NCBI GenBank assembly: GCA_017431825.1
Contig: JAFRKI010000002.1
Location: 62,001-126,000, forward strand
From: Erysipelotrichaceae bacterium
Lineage (GTDB): Bacteria > Bacillota_I > Bacilli_A > Erysipelotrichales > Erysipelotrichaceae
Direction of reading: 5' to 3'
DNA: 64,000 nt
The translations under genes were made by a program, and so were the position numbers. Each line of letters opens with the position of its first letter. Positions within the stretch are counted from its first letter, which is position 1. This document shows positions 16,273 through 23,921 of the stretch, one piece after another. Below the pieces are notes generated by a model. That model was not told where the DNA came from. It ran no database searches and worked only from the letters and a program-made list of their open reading frames with translations.

Positions 16273-16457
16273 GTCAAAGAAGGACAGAATTGCAGCAATT
16301 TGCTTAAAGAGAGAAGGTGGACGGTGCAAATCTTCAGCAAAGCTGTAAGGGACATTCCGGAGACATCTGTTGAAAAGGCAGGTCGTTACTCGCGTTAAGA
16401 GTCAAGTTATAAACAAAGGTGGTACCGCGCTACTGCGCCCTTGGCTGCCTTTTTTAT
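16273..16457 (+). ncRNA. T-box riboswitch leader of hisS-aspS
   Basis: A tRNA-sensing leader. Stem I can be traced: TTGCAGC (16290-16296) pairs with GCTGTAA (16342-16348), TTTGCT (16299-16304) with AGCAAA (16336-16341), and GAAG (16313-16316) with CTTC (16332-16335), enclosing the GAGAG bulge and the GGTGCAAA distal-loop motif. The hallmark T-box sequence AAAGGTGGTACCGCG is at 16415-16429, followed by the competing terminator and a T-run (16450-16455). The 3' side of stem I contains GACAT twice (16351-16355 and 16362-16366); each holds an Asp codon (GAC) overlapping a His codon (CAT). Fits control by uncharged tRNA-Asp and/or tRNA-His. Confidence 0.93.
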
Positions 16458-16471
16458 TTTAAGGAGGCATT

Positions 16472-17743
16472 ATGTATCAGACGGTAAAAGGAACATACGA
16501 TATTCTGCCTGATGAGCTGAAGAATTTTGAAGATCTGGAGGATTCCTTCAGGATCTGTCTTGAGCTTTACGGCTATAAACTGATGAAAACACCGGTATTC
16601 GAATATGCGGGTGTCTTTAAGAAAGAAAACGATACCAGTGACATGGTAACCAAGGAGATGTATACCTTTTCTACCAATGACAAGGATACCTATGCCTTAA
16701 GACCGGAAGGTACGGCCGGGCTTATCAGAAGCGTTATCCAGAACAAGCTTTATGCTTCGGCCGATATGCCTTTGAAACTGGCATACATCGAAGAGATGTT
16801 CAGGCATGAAAGACCGCAGAAAGGCAGACAAAGACAGTTTACCCAGATGGGTATCGAGTGCCTGGGTGACAAATCTCCGCTTATCGATGCGGAAGTCATC
16901 GCTCTGGGCTATAACTACATCAAACTCGTTGGTTTAAAAGATATCAAAGTACTTATAAATACTTTGGGAGACAGCGCCAGCCGTATAAACTATACGATAG
17001 CGCTGAAAGATTACTTCAGCAAATATGAAGACCAGCTCTGCCCTGACTGCAGGAACAGGCTCCAGAAGAATCCTTTAAGGATACTCGACTGCAAGATCGA
17101 CCGTGATAAGGAATTCATGGCCGAAGCGCCGAAGATGCGCGATTATCTTACTGCAGAGGCAAAGGAATACTTTGAGAAGGTCAAAGGATACCTGGATGCT
17201 CTGGAGATACCTTATACTGAAGATGACAGGCTCGTAAGAGGTCTTGACTATTACACCGATACCGTATTCGAGGTCGTCAGCACTCATGCGGATGCCGGAG
17301 CCCAGGCGACGGTGTTTGCGGGCGGAAGATACGATAACCTTGTTGAAGAACTGGGCGGTCCTTCCTTATCGGGAATCGGTTTTGCGATAGGAATGGAAAG
17401 ACTGCTGCTGATGGCAGAGGCGGAAGATGTCTTATCGGAATACGAAGAATACGTCGACTGTTACATCATAGACATGACAAAAGGCAGCTCTTATGCCTTA
17501 AAAGTGGCTGAAAACTTAAGAACCAACTTCTACTCCTGTATTGCGAATATGTACGAACGTTCGATGAAGTCTCAGTTCAAATCCGTCGATCGTTACAACG
17601 CCAACTATACGGTCATCATCGGTGATGATGAAAAAGAGAATAATACTGTCACCTTGAAAGACAACATTTCCAAGGAACAGTACAGCATCGCTTTCGATAA
17701 ACTGCTGGAAAAGCTTGAAGAACTGGAGAAAACACATGAATAG
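16472..17743 (+). CDS. hisS: Histidyl-tRNA synthetase
   Basis: 423 aa class II synthetase. Motif 2 region FRHERPQKGRQRQFTQMG and the His-specific LVRGLDYYTDTVFE and GGRYDNL motifs are present. Strong SD (AAGGAGG) before the ATG, directly after the T-box terminator. It overlaps aspS, and the pair forms an operon as in many Firmicutes. Confidence 0.97.
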   Translation: MYQTVKGTYDILPDELKNFEDLEDSFRICLELYGYKLMKTPVFEYAGVFKKENDTSDMVTKEMYTFSTNDKDTYALRPEGTAGLIRSVIQNKLYASADMPLKLAYIEEMFRHERPQKGRQRQFTQMGIECLGDKSPLIDAEVIALGYNYIKLVGLKDIKVLINTLGDSASRINYTIALKDYFSKYEDQLCPDCRNRLQKNPLRILDCKIDRDKEFMAEAPKMRDYLTAEAKEYFEKVKGYLDALEIPYTEDDRLVRGLDYYTDTVFEVVSTHADAGAQATVFAGGRYDNLVEELGGPSLSGIGFAIGMERLLLMAEAEDVLSEYEEYVDCYIIDMTKGSSYALKVAENLRTNFYSCIANMYERSMKSQFKSVDRYNANYTVIIGDDEKENNTVTLKDNISKEQYSIAFDKLLEKLEELEKTHE

Positions 17744-19475
17744 AACACATACCTGCGGGGAATTAAGAAGGCAAGACGACGGCAAGACGGTAAAACTTGC
17801 CGGCTGGGTAGCCAAAAGAAGGAATCTGGGATCGATCGTTTTCATCGATCTGCGGGACCGTTACGGAATGACCCAGGTCACTTTTGATGAGGAACATGCG
17901 CCGCTTGTCAAAGACGTTCGTAACGAATACGTCATCGAGATCGAAGGCAAGGTTTCCGTAAAGGAAAGTCCTAATCCGAAACTTGCGACAGGTGAGATCG
18001 AAGTGCTTGCCGATAAATGCACCGTCCTTGCGGAAGCAAAGACCACACCGATGATCATAGCTGATGAGACCGATGCCCTGGAAGACATCAGACTTAAATA
18101 CCGTTATCTTGACATCAGAAGGAATCCGATCAAGGATAAACTTCTTTTAAGGGATAAAGTGACAACTGTCGTCAGAGATACTCTTCATAAAAAGGACTTC
18201 GTTGAAGTAGAAACGCCTATATTATCCAAATCGACACCTGAAGGAGCCAGAGATTATCTCGTTCCTTCCCGTCTTTACAACGGCCGTTTCTATGCCTTGC
18301 CACAGTCGCCGCAGATCTATAAGCAGCTGCTGATGATAGGAGGGATGGACCGTTATTTCCAGATCGCCAGATGTTTCCGTGATGAGGACTTAAGAGCCGA
18401 CAGACAGCCGGAATTCACCCAGATCGATATCGAAATGTCCTTTGCGGATGAAGAGGATATATTCGCCGTTGTCGAAGATGTGATGAGAAACATCTTCAGG
18501 GAAGTAAAGGGAATCGACGATCTTGAATTCAAGAGGATAAAATACGTCGATGCCATGGAGTATTACGGTTCCGATAAGCCTGATATAAGGTTCGGCAATA
18601 AGCTGCAGGATATCAGCGATATCTTCAGAGATACGGAATTCAAGATCTTCAGCGATGTCCTTGAAAGAAAAGGCGTAATTAAAGCCCTGGTAATCAATGA
18701 ACACGGCTTCTCAAGAAAGGATATCGACAAACTGACGGAATTCGTAAAGATTTATAAAGCCAAAGCACTGGCTTATCTCAAGCTTGACGAAGGAACTTTC
18801 TCAGGTTCGCTAAATAACGCTTTAAGCGAAGAAGAAAAGAATTCCCTGAAGGAAAAGCTCGGTCTTAAAGACAAGGATACGGTATTTATCATTGCCGATG
18901 ACAAGAAGATCGTCGATGTGGCTTTAGGCGCATTAAGAAGCAAGCTGGGCAACGAGCTCGGACTGATAAATAAGGACGAATATGCCTTTGCCTGGATAAC
19001 CGACTTCCCGATGTATGAATGGAGCGAAGAAGAGGGCAGGTATCTGGCAGCCCATCATCCGTTCACGTCTCCTAAACTTGAAGATCTTGATAAGCTCATC
19101 GATGACAAGGCCAACTGCTACTCAAGGGCTTATGACCTGGTACTGAACGGCTATGAGCTCTTATCAGGTTCCGTCAGGATCCACAATAAGGAACTGCAGG
19201 CCAAGGTATTCGAAGCTCTGGAACTCACTCCGGAAAAGGCCAGGGAAAGATTCGGTTTCTTCCTGGAAGCCTTCGATTACGGTGCTCCTCCGCACTGCGG
19301 TGTCGGTATCGGCCTTGAAAGACTGATCATGATCCTGACTGATACAGACAATATCAAGGATGTCTTAGCCTTCCCTAAGACGGCTACTGCCGTATGTCTG
19401 ATGTCCGAGGCTCCTAGCAATGTCGATCAGGATCAGCTGGATTTCCTGGGCCTGGATATCCGCAAGAAAGATTAG
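17736..19475 (+). CDS. aspS: Aspartyl-tRNA synthetase
   Basis: 579 aa class II synthetase: OB-fold anticodon domain at the N-terminus (VKLAGWVAKRRNLGSIVFIDLRD), catalytic motifs including FRDEDLRADRQPEFTQID and, at the C-terminus, GIGLERLIM. Start chosen at ATG 17736 (MNRTHTCGELR), which has a GGAG SD at good spacing and overlaps hisS by 8 nt; an ATG seven codons earlier lacks an SD. Followed by a terminator. Confidence 0.96.
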   Translation: MNRTHTCGELRRQDDGKTVKLAGWVAKRRNLGSIVFIDLRDRYGMTQVTFDEEHAPLVKDVRNEYVIEIEGKVSVKESPNPKLATGEIEVLADKCTVLAEAKTTPMIIADETDALEDIRLKYRYLDIRRNPIKDKLLLRDKVTTVVRDTLHKKDFVEVETPILSKSTPEGARDYLVPSRLYNGRFYALPQSPQIYKQLLMIGGMDRYFQIARCFRDEDLRADRQPEFTQIDIEMSFADEEDIFAVVEDVMRNIFREVKGIDDLEFKRIKYVDAMEYYGSDKPDIRFGNKLQDISDIFRDTEFKIFSDVLERKGVIKALVINEHGFSRKDIDKLTEFVKIYKAKALAYLKLDEGTFSGSLNNALSEEEKNSLKEKLGLKDKDTVFIIADDKKIVDVALGALRSKLGNELGLINKDEYAFAWITDFPMYEWSEEEGRYLAAHHPFTSPKLEDLDKLIDDKANCYSRAYDLVLNGYELLSGSVRIHNKELQAKVFEALELTPEKARERFGFFLEAFDYGAPPHCGVGIGLERLIMILTDTDNIKDVLAFPKTATAVCLMSEAPSNVDQDQLDFLGLDIRKKD

Positions 19476-19493
19476 ATAAAAGGATCAATGCAT

Positions 19494-19530
19494 AAAAAAA
19501 CCTATCGTCTTATGAACAATAGGTTTTTTG
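19494..19530. terminator. Bidirectional terminator between aspS and the CW_7-repeat gene
   Basis: Arms AAAAAACCTAT and ATAGGTTTTTT flank a 14-nt loop. A/T runs on both sides allow use from both directions. Confidence 0.8.
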
Positions 19531-19540
19531 TTTTAAGGGA

Positions 19541-20086
19541 TTAGCCTAAGAGCTTGTTAACTAAAGCCTGTACTTCCTTAGGGTCGTAGCCGGCAGCAGC
19601 TAATTTGTCTTTTCTTTCCTGACCGTTGCCCCACTTGCCGTTGATGACTTCTCTGGCAACTTTTTCCAGTTCAGCACTGGTTCCGTGTAAGATCTCGTTG
19701 ACCTTAGCCTGAACCTTGGAGTAGTCGTAGCCGGCAGCAGCCAATTTGTCTTTTCTTTCCTGACCGTTGCCCCACTTGCCTTCGATTACTTCCTTAGCGA
19801 TCTTTTCAACAGTGTTGACACTGGCGGCTTCCTTGGCAGCAGCAACTCTGGCTTCTGCAGCCTTCTTGAGTTCTTCAGCCTTCTTGGTCAGTTCATCAGC
19901 CTTGGCCTTGATCTCGGTATAGTTGTTGTAACCGGCTTCTTTCAGCTTCTTTTCGATCTCGGCAGCATTAGCGCCCCAGGTACCATGCATTACTTCTCTG
20001 GCTAAAGTTTCAACGTCTTTCTTTACTTCTTCAGCACCGTTCTTGGCTGCATCAACTTTTTTCTTTAAAGAATCAAATAATCCCAT
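19541..20086 (-). CDS. CW_7 (Cpl-7-type) repeat protein without signal peptide
   Basis: 181 aa. Three repeats resembling the CW_7/Cpl-7 muropeptide-binding domain: a divergent one at about 25-66 and two near-identical ones at 93-133 and 140-181, each with the REV-x-GKWGNG...RKDKLAAAGYD...VN core. A Lys/Ala-rich helical linker spans 67-92. The N-terminus MGLFDSLKKKVDAAK has no signal peptide, membrane helix or catalytic domain, whereas CW_7 is known from secreted lysozymes. Start fixed by GGAGG upstream of ATG 20086; a longer open frame upstream lacks an SD and spans the divergent promoter. Function unknown. Confidence 0.8.
   Translation of the reverse strand: MGLFDSLKKKVDAAKNGAEEVKKDVETLAREVMHGTWGANAAEIEKKLKEAGYNNYTEIKAKADELTKKAEELKKAAEARVAAAKEAASVNTVEKIAKEVIEGKWGNGQERKDKLAAAGYDYSKVQAKVNEILHGTSAELEKVAREVINGKWGNGQERKDKLAAAGYDPKEVQALVNKLLG
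19583..19780 (-). repeat. 57-bp near-identical direct repeats inside the CW_7 gene
   Basis: 19583-19639 and 19724-19780 differ at one base that I can see. They encode the core of CW_7 repeats 3 and 2, 141 bp (47 codons) apart. This points to a recent internal duplication or gene conversion. Confidence 0.85.
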
Positions 20087-20313
20087 CGAATAAAATCCTC
20101 CTTCTTTATTAAGATAATGTCTTGATAAAAACTCTAAACTATTATTTATTGTCTTTAATCGGGAACATCCATCTGATTTAATTATATATAAATTATTATC
20201 GTTTTTTGCAAGAAAATTAACGTTTGCTGGCAAACGATTATCAGTCCTAAAAATCACATAATATTGTGTATTAAAAGACAAAATACTATAATTATTTCGA
20301 GGAGGATATATTA
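20087..20313. promoter_or_regulatory. Divergent control region between the CW_7 gene and ferredoxin, with a 16-bp palindrome
   Basis: AT-rich 227 bp. Towards ferredoxin: TTGTGT (20264-20269), 17 bp, TATAAT (20287-20292). Towards the CW_7 gene: TTGCAA (20211-20206) and TATATA/TATAAT near 20188-20181, giving a leader of about 90 nt. Between them is a palindrome, CGTTTGC-TG-GCAAACG (20221-20236), placed like an operator. Confidence 0.6.
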
Positions 20314-20487
20314 ATGCCAGTAAAAGTTGATTTAGATACTTGTGTAGGCTGTGGTGCTTGTGTAGATGATTGCCCAACCGCATCATTAAGCCTGGGAGAT
20401 GACGGCAAGTGTGTATGCAATGAAGACACTTGTATCGATTGTGGCGCTTGCGTTGGTACTTGTCCAACTGGTGCTATTTCTCAATAG
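20314..20487 (+). CDS. 2[4Fe-4S] ferredoxin
   Basis: 57 aa clostridial-type ferredoxin. Two CxxCxxCxxxCP motifs at Cys10/13/16/20 and Cys40/43/46/50 bind two [4Fe-4S] clusters. Two extra cysteines sit at 33 and 35. Electron carrier for anaerobic redox enzymes. Strong SD GGAGGA before the ATG; own promoter and perfect terminator, so monocistronic. Confidence 0.96.
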   Translation: MPVKVDLDTCVGCGACVDDCPTASLSLGDDGKCVCNEDTCIDCGACVGTCPTGAISQ

Positions 20488-20496
20488 TTATCTGAT

Positions 20497-20520
20497 AACC
20501 AAGTGAAAACTTGGTTTTTT
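20497..20520 (+). terminator. Terminator after ferredoxin
   Basis: Perfect 8-bp stem AACCAAGT/ACTTGGTT, GAAA tetraloop, T-run. Confidence 0.92.
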
Positions 20521-20551
20521 AATGCTTATAATTAAGTAAAGGAGAACTATT

Positions 20552-21331
20552 ATGATCAATTACAGCGAAGAAGAAGGAAAACAATATCATACCAATCTGG
20601 GAAAGGATGATATCGGAGAATACATAATACTTCCGGGAGATCCGGGAAGATGCGAGAAGATAGCCAAGCATTTCGATGATGCGGCCTATGTCACCACCAA
20701 CAGGGAGTACTGTACCTATACCGGGCATATCGACGGAGTCAAGGTATCGGTGGTATCTACCGGAATAGGAGGAGCCAGCGCTTCCATAGCTCTTGAGGAG
20801 CTGTGTGATCTGGGTGCCAAGAATTTCATAAGAGTAGGGACCTGTGGCGGTATGCAGCTGGATGTGCTGGGCGGAGATGTCGTTATCGGCAATGCTTCCA
20901 TAAGATTTGAAGGAACATCCAAGGAATACTGTCCGATCGAGTATCCGGCCGTAGCCGATTTCGAGATAACCAATGCCTTAGTGGATGCCGCAAAGAATCT
21001 GGGACTAAGATACCACGTCGGCGTCTGCCAGTCCAAGGATGCTTTCTATGGCCAGCACCGGCCGGAAGTACTTCCTAATTCAACGGAACTGCTGAATAAA
21101 TGGGATGCCTGGCTCAAGATGGGCTGTCTTGCTTCCGAAATGGAATCGGCTGCCTTATTCATCGTATCTTCGTTCCGCAGAGTAAGGTGCGGATCGGTGT
21201 TCCTGGTCATGGCCAATCAGGAGAGAGCCAAAGCTGGACTTGATAATCCGATAGCCCATGATACGGACGATGCCATAAAAGTCGCCGTTGAAGCCATCAG
21301 GATCCTGATAAAACAGGACAAGGAAAAATAA
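20552..21331 (+). CDS. udp: Uridine phosphorylase (nucleoside phosphorylase family)
   Basis: 259 aa. Phosphorolysis of uridine to uracil and ribose-1-phosphate. PNP_UDP-family marks: LPGDPGR near 27-33, [24 protein letters not shown], and SEMESAALF, the ribose-binding Glu-Met-Glu motif. The [10 protein letters not shown] segment fits uridine rather than purine phosphorylases, though substrate range is inferred. SD AAAGGAG; TATAAT at 20527-20532. Links functionally to upp and uraA further along. Confidence 0.85.
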   Translation: MINYSEEEGKQYHTNLGKDDIGEYIILPGDPGRCEKIAKHFDDAAYVTTNREYCTYTGHIDGVKVSVVSTGIGGASASIALEELCDLGAKNFIRVGTCGGMQLDVLGGDVVIGNASIRFEGTSKEYCPIEYPAVADFEITNALVDAAKNLGLRYHVGVCQSKDAFYGQHRPEVLPNSTELLNKWDAWLKMGCLASEMESAALFIVSSFRRVRCGSVFLVMANQERAKAGLDNPIAHDTDDAIKVAVEAIRILIKQDKEK

Positions 21332-21332
21332 T

Positions 21333-21354
21333 AAAGCACTGAAAAGTGCTTTTT
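21333..21354 (+). terminator. Terminator after udp
   Basis: 8-bp stem AAAGCACT/AGTGCTTT with GAAA loop and T-run. Confidence 0.9.
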
Positions 21355-21383
21355 ATAATGTTTAAAAAGATCCCTGTTTCCGA

Positions 21384-21395
21384 TAAAATAAGCGT
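21384..21395 (+). promoter_or_regulatory. Leaderless -10 of miaB
   Basis: TAAAAT (21384-21389), 6 nt, then ATG 21396. No SD. Confidence 0.65.
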
Positions 21396-22835
21396 ATGAA
21401 GAAAGACTATATATTACCTGATATAAATAAAGCGCGTAAAAGGATAAATGAGATCGAAAGAAGATCTTTTGCCATAGATGATGGATATAAGGAACTGGGC
21501 AAGGGAAAGACCTATTTTATCGAAACGCACGGCTGTCAGGCCAATCAGAGAGATTCGGAAACAATCGCGGGTCTTCTGGATACCATGGGCTTTGAACCGG
21601 CTGAAGAAGAAAAGAAAGCCGATCTCTTTCTGATAAACACCTGTGCCGTAAGAGAAGGGGCAGAGGATAAGGTCTATGGCAAGATCGGGTCCTTAAAAAG
21701 ACTTAAAAGAGAAAGACCTGAACTTCTGATCGGTCTTTGCGGCTGTATGGCCCAGGAAGAAAAGACCATCGCCAATATCCTTGATAAATACCATCAGGTC
21801 GATCTGATCTTCGGTACTCATAACATTACTTCGCTGCCAAAGCTTCTGAATGATATCTATACGGATAAAAAGAAGAAAGCCATCGAAGTCTATTCCAAAG
21901 AAGGGGAAGTGGTCGAAGATGTTCCGGTGACCAGATTCGCCTCGCATAAAGCCTGGGTGAACATCATGTACGGCTGTGACAAATTCTGTACCTACTGTAT
22001 CGTTCCTTATACCAGAGGCAAGGAAAGAAGCAGGCTTCTGGAAGATGTCGTAAAGGAAGTACAGGAATTAAAGGACAGCGGGTATAAGGAGGTCTGCCTT
22101 CTGGGCCAGAACGTCAATGCCTACGGCAAGGATCTGAAGCTCGGATACGGATTTGATGTCCTGTTAAGAGAAGTGGCCAGAACCGGGATAAAACGCATCA
22201 GGTTCATGACCTCTCATCCAAGAGACTTCAATGAAGACATGATCGATGCGATCAGGGATAATCCGAATATCTGTCCGTATATCCATCTGCCGGTACAGAG
22301 CGGTTCTGATACGATACTTAAGAAGATGAACCGCAAATATACCATCGAAGAATACAGGGATCTTTTTGACAGACTCAATGCCAAACTGAAGGATTTTGCC
22401 TATACTACCGATATCATCGTCGGTTTTCCAAATGAAAGCGATGAAGATTTCAGGGATACGCTGGCCATCGTCGATTACTGCAGGTATGACAACTGCTATA
22501 CCTTCATTTATTCAAAAAGAAGCGGTACGCCTGCCGCTGATATGGAAGATGACGTACCTCGAGAAGTAAAGGAAAGAAGACTGCAGGAACTTAATGAGAA
22601 AGTAGCCTATTACGCCAATATGAAGAATCAGCGTTTCAAAGACCGGATCGTTGAAGTCCTGGTCGACGGACGGTCCAAGAAGAACAGCGAGGTCTATTCC
22701 GGCTATACAAAAGAAAACAAACTGGTCAATTTCAAAGGTGAAGGAATCGAAATAGGCGATCTGGTCAATGTCAGGATCACCGAAGTAATGAGTTTCTCTT
22801 TAAACGGGGAACTGGTGGGCAAAGTGATGGAATAA
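21396..22835 (+). CDS. miaB: tRNA-2-methylthio-N6-dimethylallyladenosine synthase MiaB
   Basis: 479 aa radical SAM methylthiotransferase acting on i6A37 of tRNA. Auxiliary-cluster cysteines at 47, 83 and 117 (ETHGCQANQRDSE, NTCAVRE, CGCMAQ). Radical SAM CxxxCxxC at 194/198/201. C-terminal TRAM domain. The N-terminal extension of about 36 residues is typical of Firmicute MiaB. Start is 6 nt after TAAAAT with no SD. Confidence 0.97.
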   Translation: MKKDYILPDINKARKRINEIERRSFAIDDGYKELGKGKTYFIETHGCQANQRDSETIAGLLDTMGFEPAEEEKKADLFLINTCAVREGAEDKVYGKIGSLKRLKRERPELLIGLCGCMAQEEKTIANILDKYHQVDLIFGTHNITSLPKLLNDIYTDKKKKAIEVYSKEGEVVEDVPVTRFASHKAWVNIMYGCDKFCTYCIVPYTRGKERSRLLEDVVKEVQELKDSGYKEVCLLGQNVNAYGKDLKLGYGFDVLLREVARTGIKRIRFMTSHPRDFNEDMIDAIRDNPNICPYIHLPVQSGSDTILKKMNRKYTIEEYRDLFDRLNAKLKDFAYTTDIIVGFPNESDEDFRDTLAIVDYCRYDNCYTFIYSKRSGTPAADMEDDVPREVKERRLQELNEKVAYYANMKNQRFKDRIVEVLVDGRSKKNSEVYSGYTKENKLVNFKGEGIEIGDLVNVRITEVMSFSLNGELVGKVME

Positions 22836-22883
22836 ACATTTAAGATAAACTATAATGAAATTGCATAATAAAGGAGAAAAATA

Positions 22884-23474
22884 ATGGCAAAATTTGTATG
22901 TAAAGTCTGCGGTTATGTCTATGAAGGCGATGCTGCTCCGGAAGAGTGTCCGGTATGTCATGCCAAGGGCGAGATGTTCGAAGAAGTAAAGGGTGAAATG
23001 GAACTGGCTGCCGAGCATAAATTCGGTGTTTATGCGGAAACTGTAAAGAACAATCCTGACATCCCTGAAGAAGACAAGAAGTACATCTTCGATCAGCTGA
23101 TGGCTAACTTCAACGGCGAATGTTCCGAAGTAGGCATGTATCTGTGCATGGCCCGTGTAGCTCACAGAGAAGGCTATCCGGGTGCCGGCTTATACTGGGA
23201 GAAAGCAGCCCTTGAAGAAGCTGAACATGCTGCCAAGTTCGCTGAACTCCTTGGTTCCGATCTTGAAGCCAATATGACTTCATCTACCGAAAAGAACCTC
23301 AAGTGGAGAGTTGACTGCGAATACGGCGCAACTGCCGGCAAGACGGAACTGGCTCTAATGGCCAAGAAATACGGTCTTGATGCCATCCATGACACTGTCC
23401 ATGAAATGGCCAGAGATGAGGCCAGACATGGCAAGGCTCTTGAAGGGCTGTACAGAAGATTATTCAATAAATAG
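22884..23474 (+). CDS. Reverse rubrerythrin (NADH peroxidase type)
   Basis: 196 aa. An N-terminal rubredoxin-like site (Cys6, 9, 22, 25) precedes a ferritin-like di-iron four-helix domain with Glu/His ligands (NGECSEVGMYL, EEAEHAAKF, ARDEARHGKALE). The domain order is the reverse of classical rubrerythrin, as in the reverse rubrerythrins of anaerobic clostridia that reduce H2O2/O2. Fits an obligate anaerobe or aerotolerant cell. SD AAAGGAG, -10 TATAAT at 22851-22856, GAAA-loop terminator: an independent unit. Confidence 0.92.
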   Translation: MAKFVCKVCGYVYEGDAAPEECPVCHAKGEMFEEVKGEMELAAEHKFGVYAETVKNNPDIPEEDKKYIFDQLMANFNGECSEVGMYLCMARVAHREGYPGAGLYWEKAALEEAEHAAKFAELLGSDLEANMTSSTEKNLKWRVDCEYGATAGKTELALMAKKYGLDAIHDTVHEMARDEARHGKALEGLYRRLFNK

Positions 23475-23481
23475 AGAAAAG

Positions 23482-23506
23482 AACGAATGGAAACATTCGT
23501 TTTTTT
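23482..23506 (+). terminator. Terminator after rubrerythrin
   Basis: 8-bp stem AACGAATG/CATTCGTT, GAAA loop, T7. It lies immediately next to the -10 of the next gene (TAAAAT 23510-23515). Confidence 0.92.
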
Positions 23507-23509
23507 ATG

Positions 23510-23521
23510 TAAAATGAAGAT
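23510..23521 (+). promoter_or_regulatory. Leaderless -10 of the 109-aa membrane protein gene
   Basis: TAAAAT (23510-23515), 6 nt, ATG 23522; no SD. The sequence TTTTATGTAAAATGAA is identical to that before pyrR. Confidence 0.6.
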
Positions 23522-23851
23522 ATGGAAAGCTGGCAGATAATAATAGCCATATCTTCGTTCTGTATAGCTGCAGTCATTTTAAGTTACGTCAATAAGACCC
23601 GTAAAAAGACCGGACCTATCCTGTCACAGGCCTATTTTTCGTTAAGCGAGGAAGAAAGGAAGTATTTTGACAGGAATGCCGAATATGAGAGACTTACTAT
23701 CCTTTACGGTCTTATAGCCTGTTTCTTCATCTGTGTAGCTCTATGTATCCTTACCTTAAACAGAGTATTCGGTTTTATCGGCATAGGTTTCCTGATAGTA
23801 GCTGTCATCTATTCGCTGATAAAGATAATCGAGCTTAAAAGCAGAAGATAA
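23522..23851 (+). CDS. Small membrane protein, unknown function
   Basis: 109 aa with three predicted transmembrane helices (about 4-22, 60-80, 84-103) and a charged segment at 26-58. No family recognised. The start is supported by the TAAAAT-N6-ATG arrangement. It is framed by its own terminator and lies upstream of the RNase J-like gene, but a functional tie is not shown. Confidence 0.7.
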   Translation: MESWQIIIAISSFCIAAVILSYVNKTRKKTGPILSQAYFSLSEEERKYFDRNAEYERLTILYGLIACFFICVALCILTLNRVFGFIGIGFLIVAVIYSLIKIIELKSRR

Positions 23852-23883
23852 GGGGCCTTAAATTGAATTTAAGCCCTGTTTTT
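23852..23883 (+). terminator. Terminator after the 109-aa membrane protein gene
   Basis: Imperfect stem GGGGCCTTAAATT/AATTTAAGCCC with a T-run. Confidence 0.75.
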
Positions 23884-23921
23884 CTTATAATTATTTAAGT
23901 GTACAGAAAGGAATATAATCG

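Noticed and set aside
20087-20467. N-terminal extension of the CW_7 protein to 308 aa
   Set aside because: It runs through the divergent promoter and antisense to ferredoxin, has no SD, and is of unlike composition. The GGAGG-preceded ATG at 20086 is the natural start.
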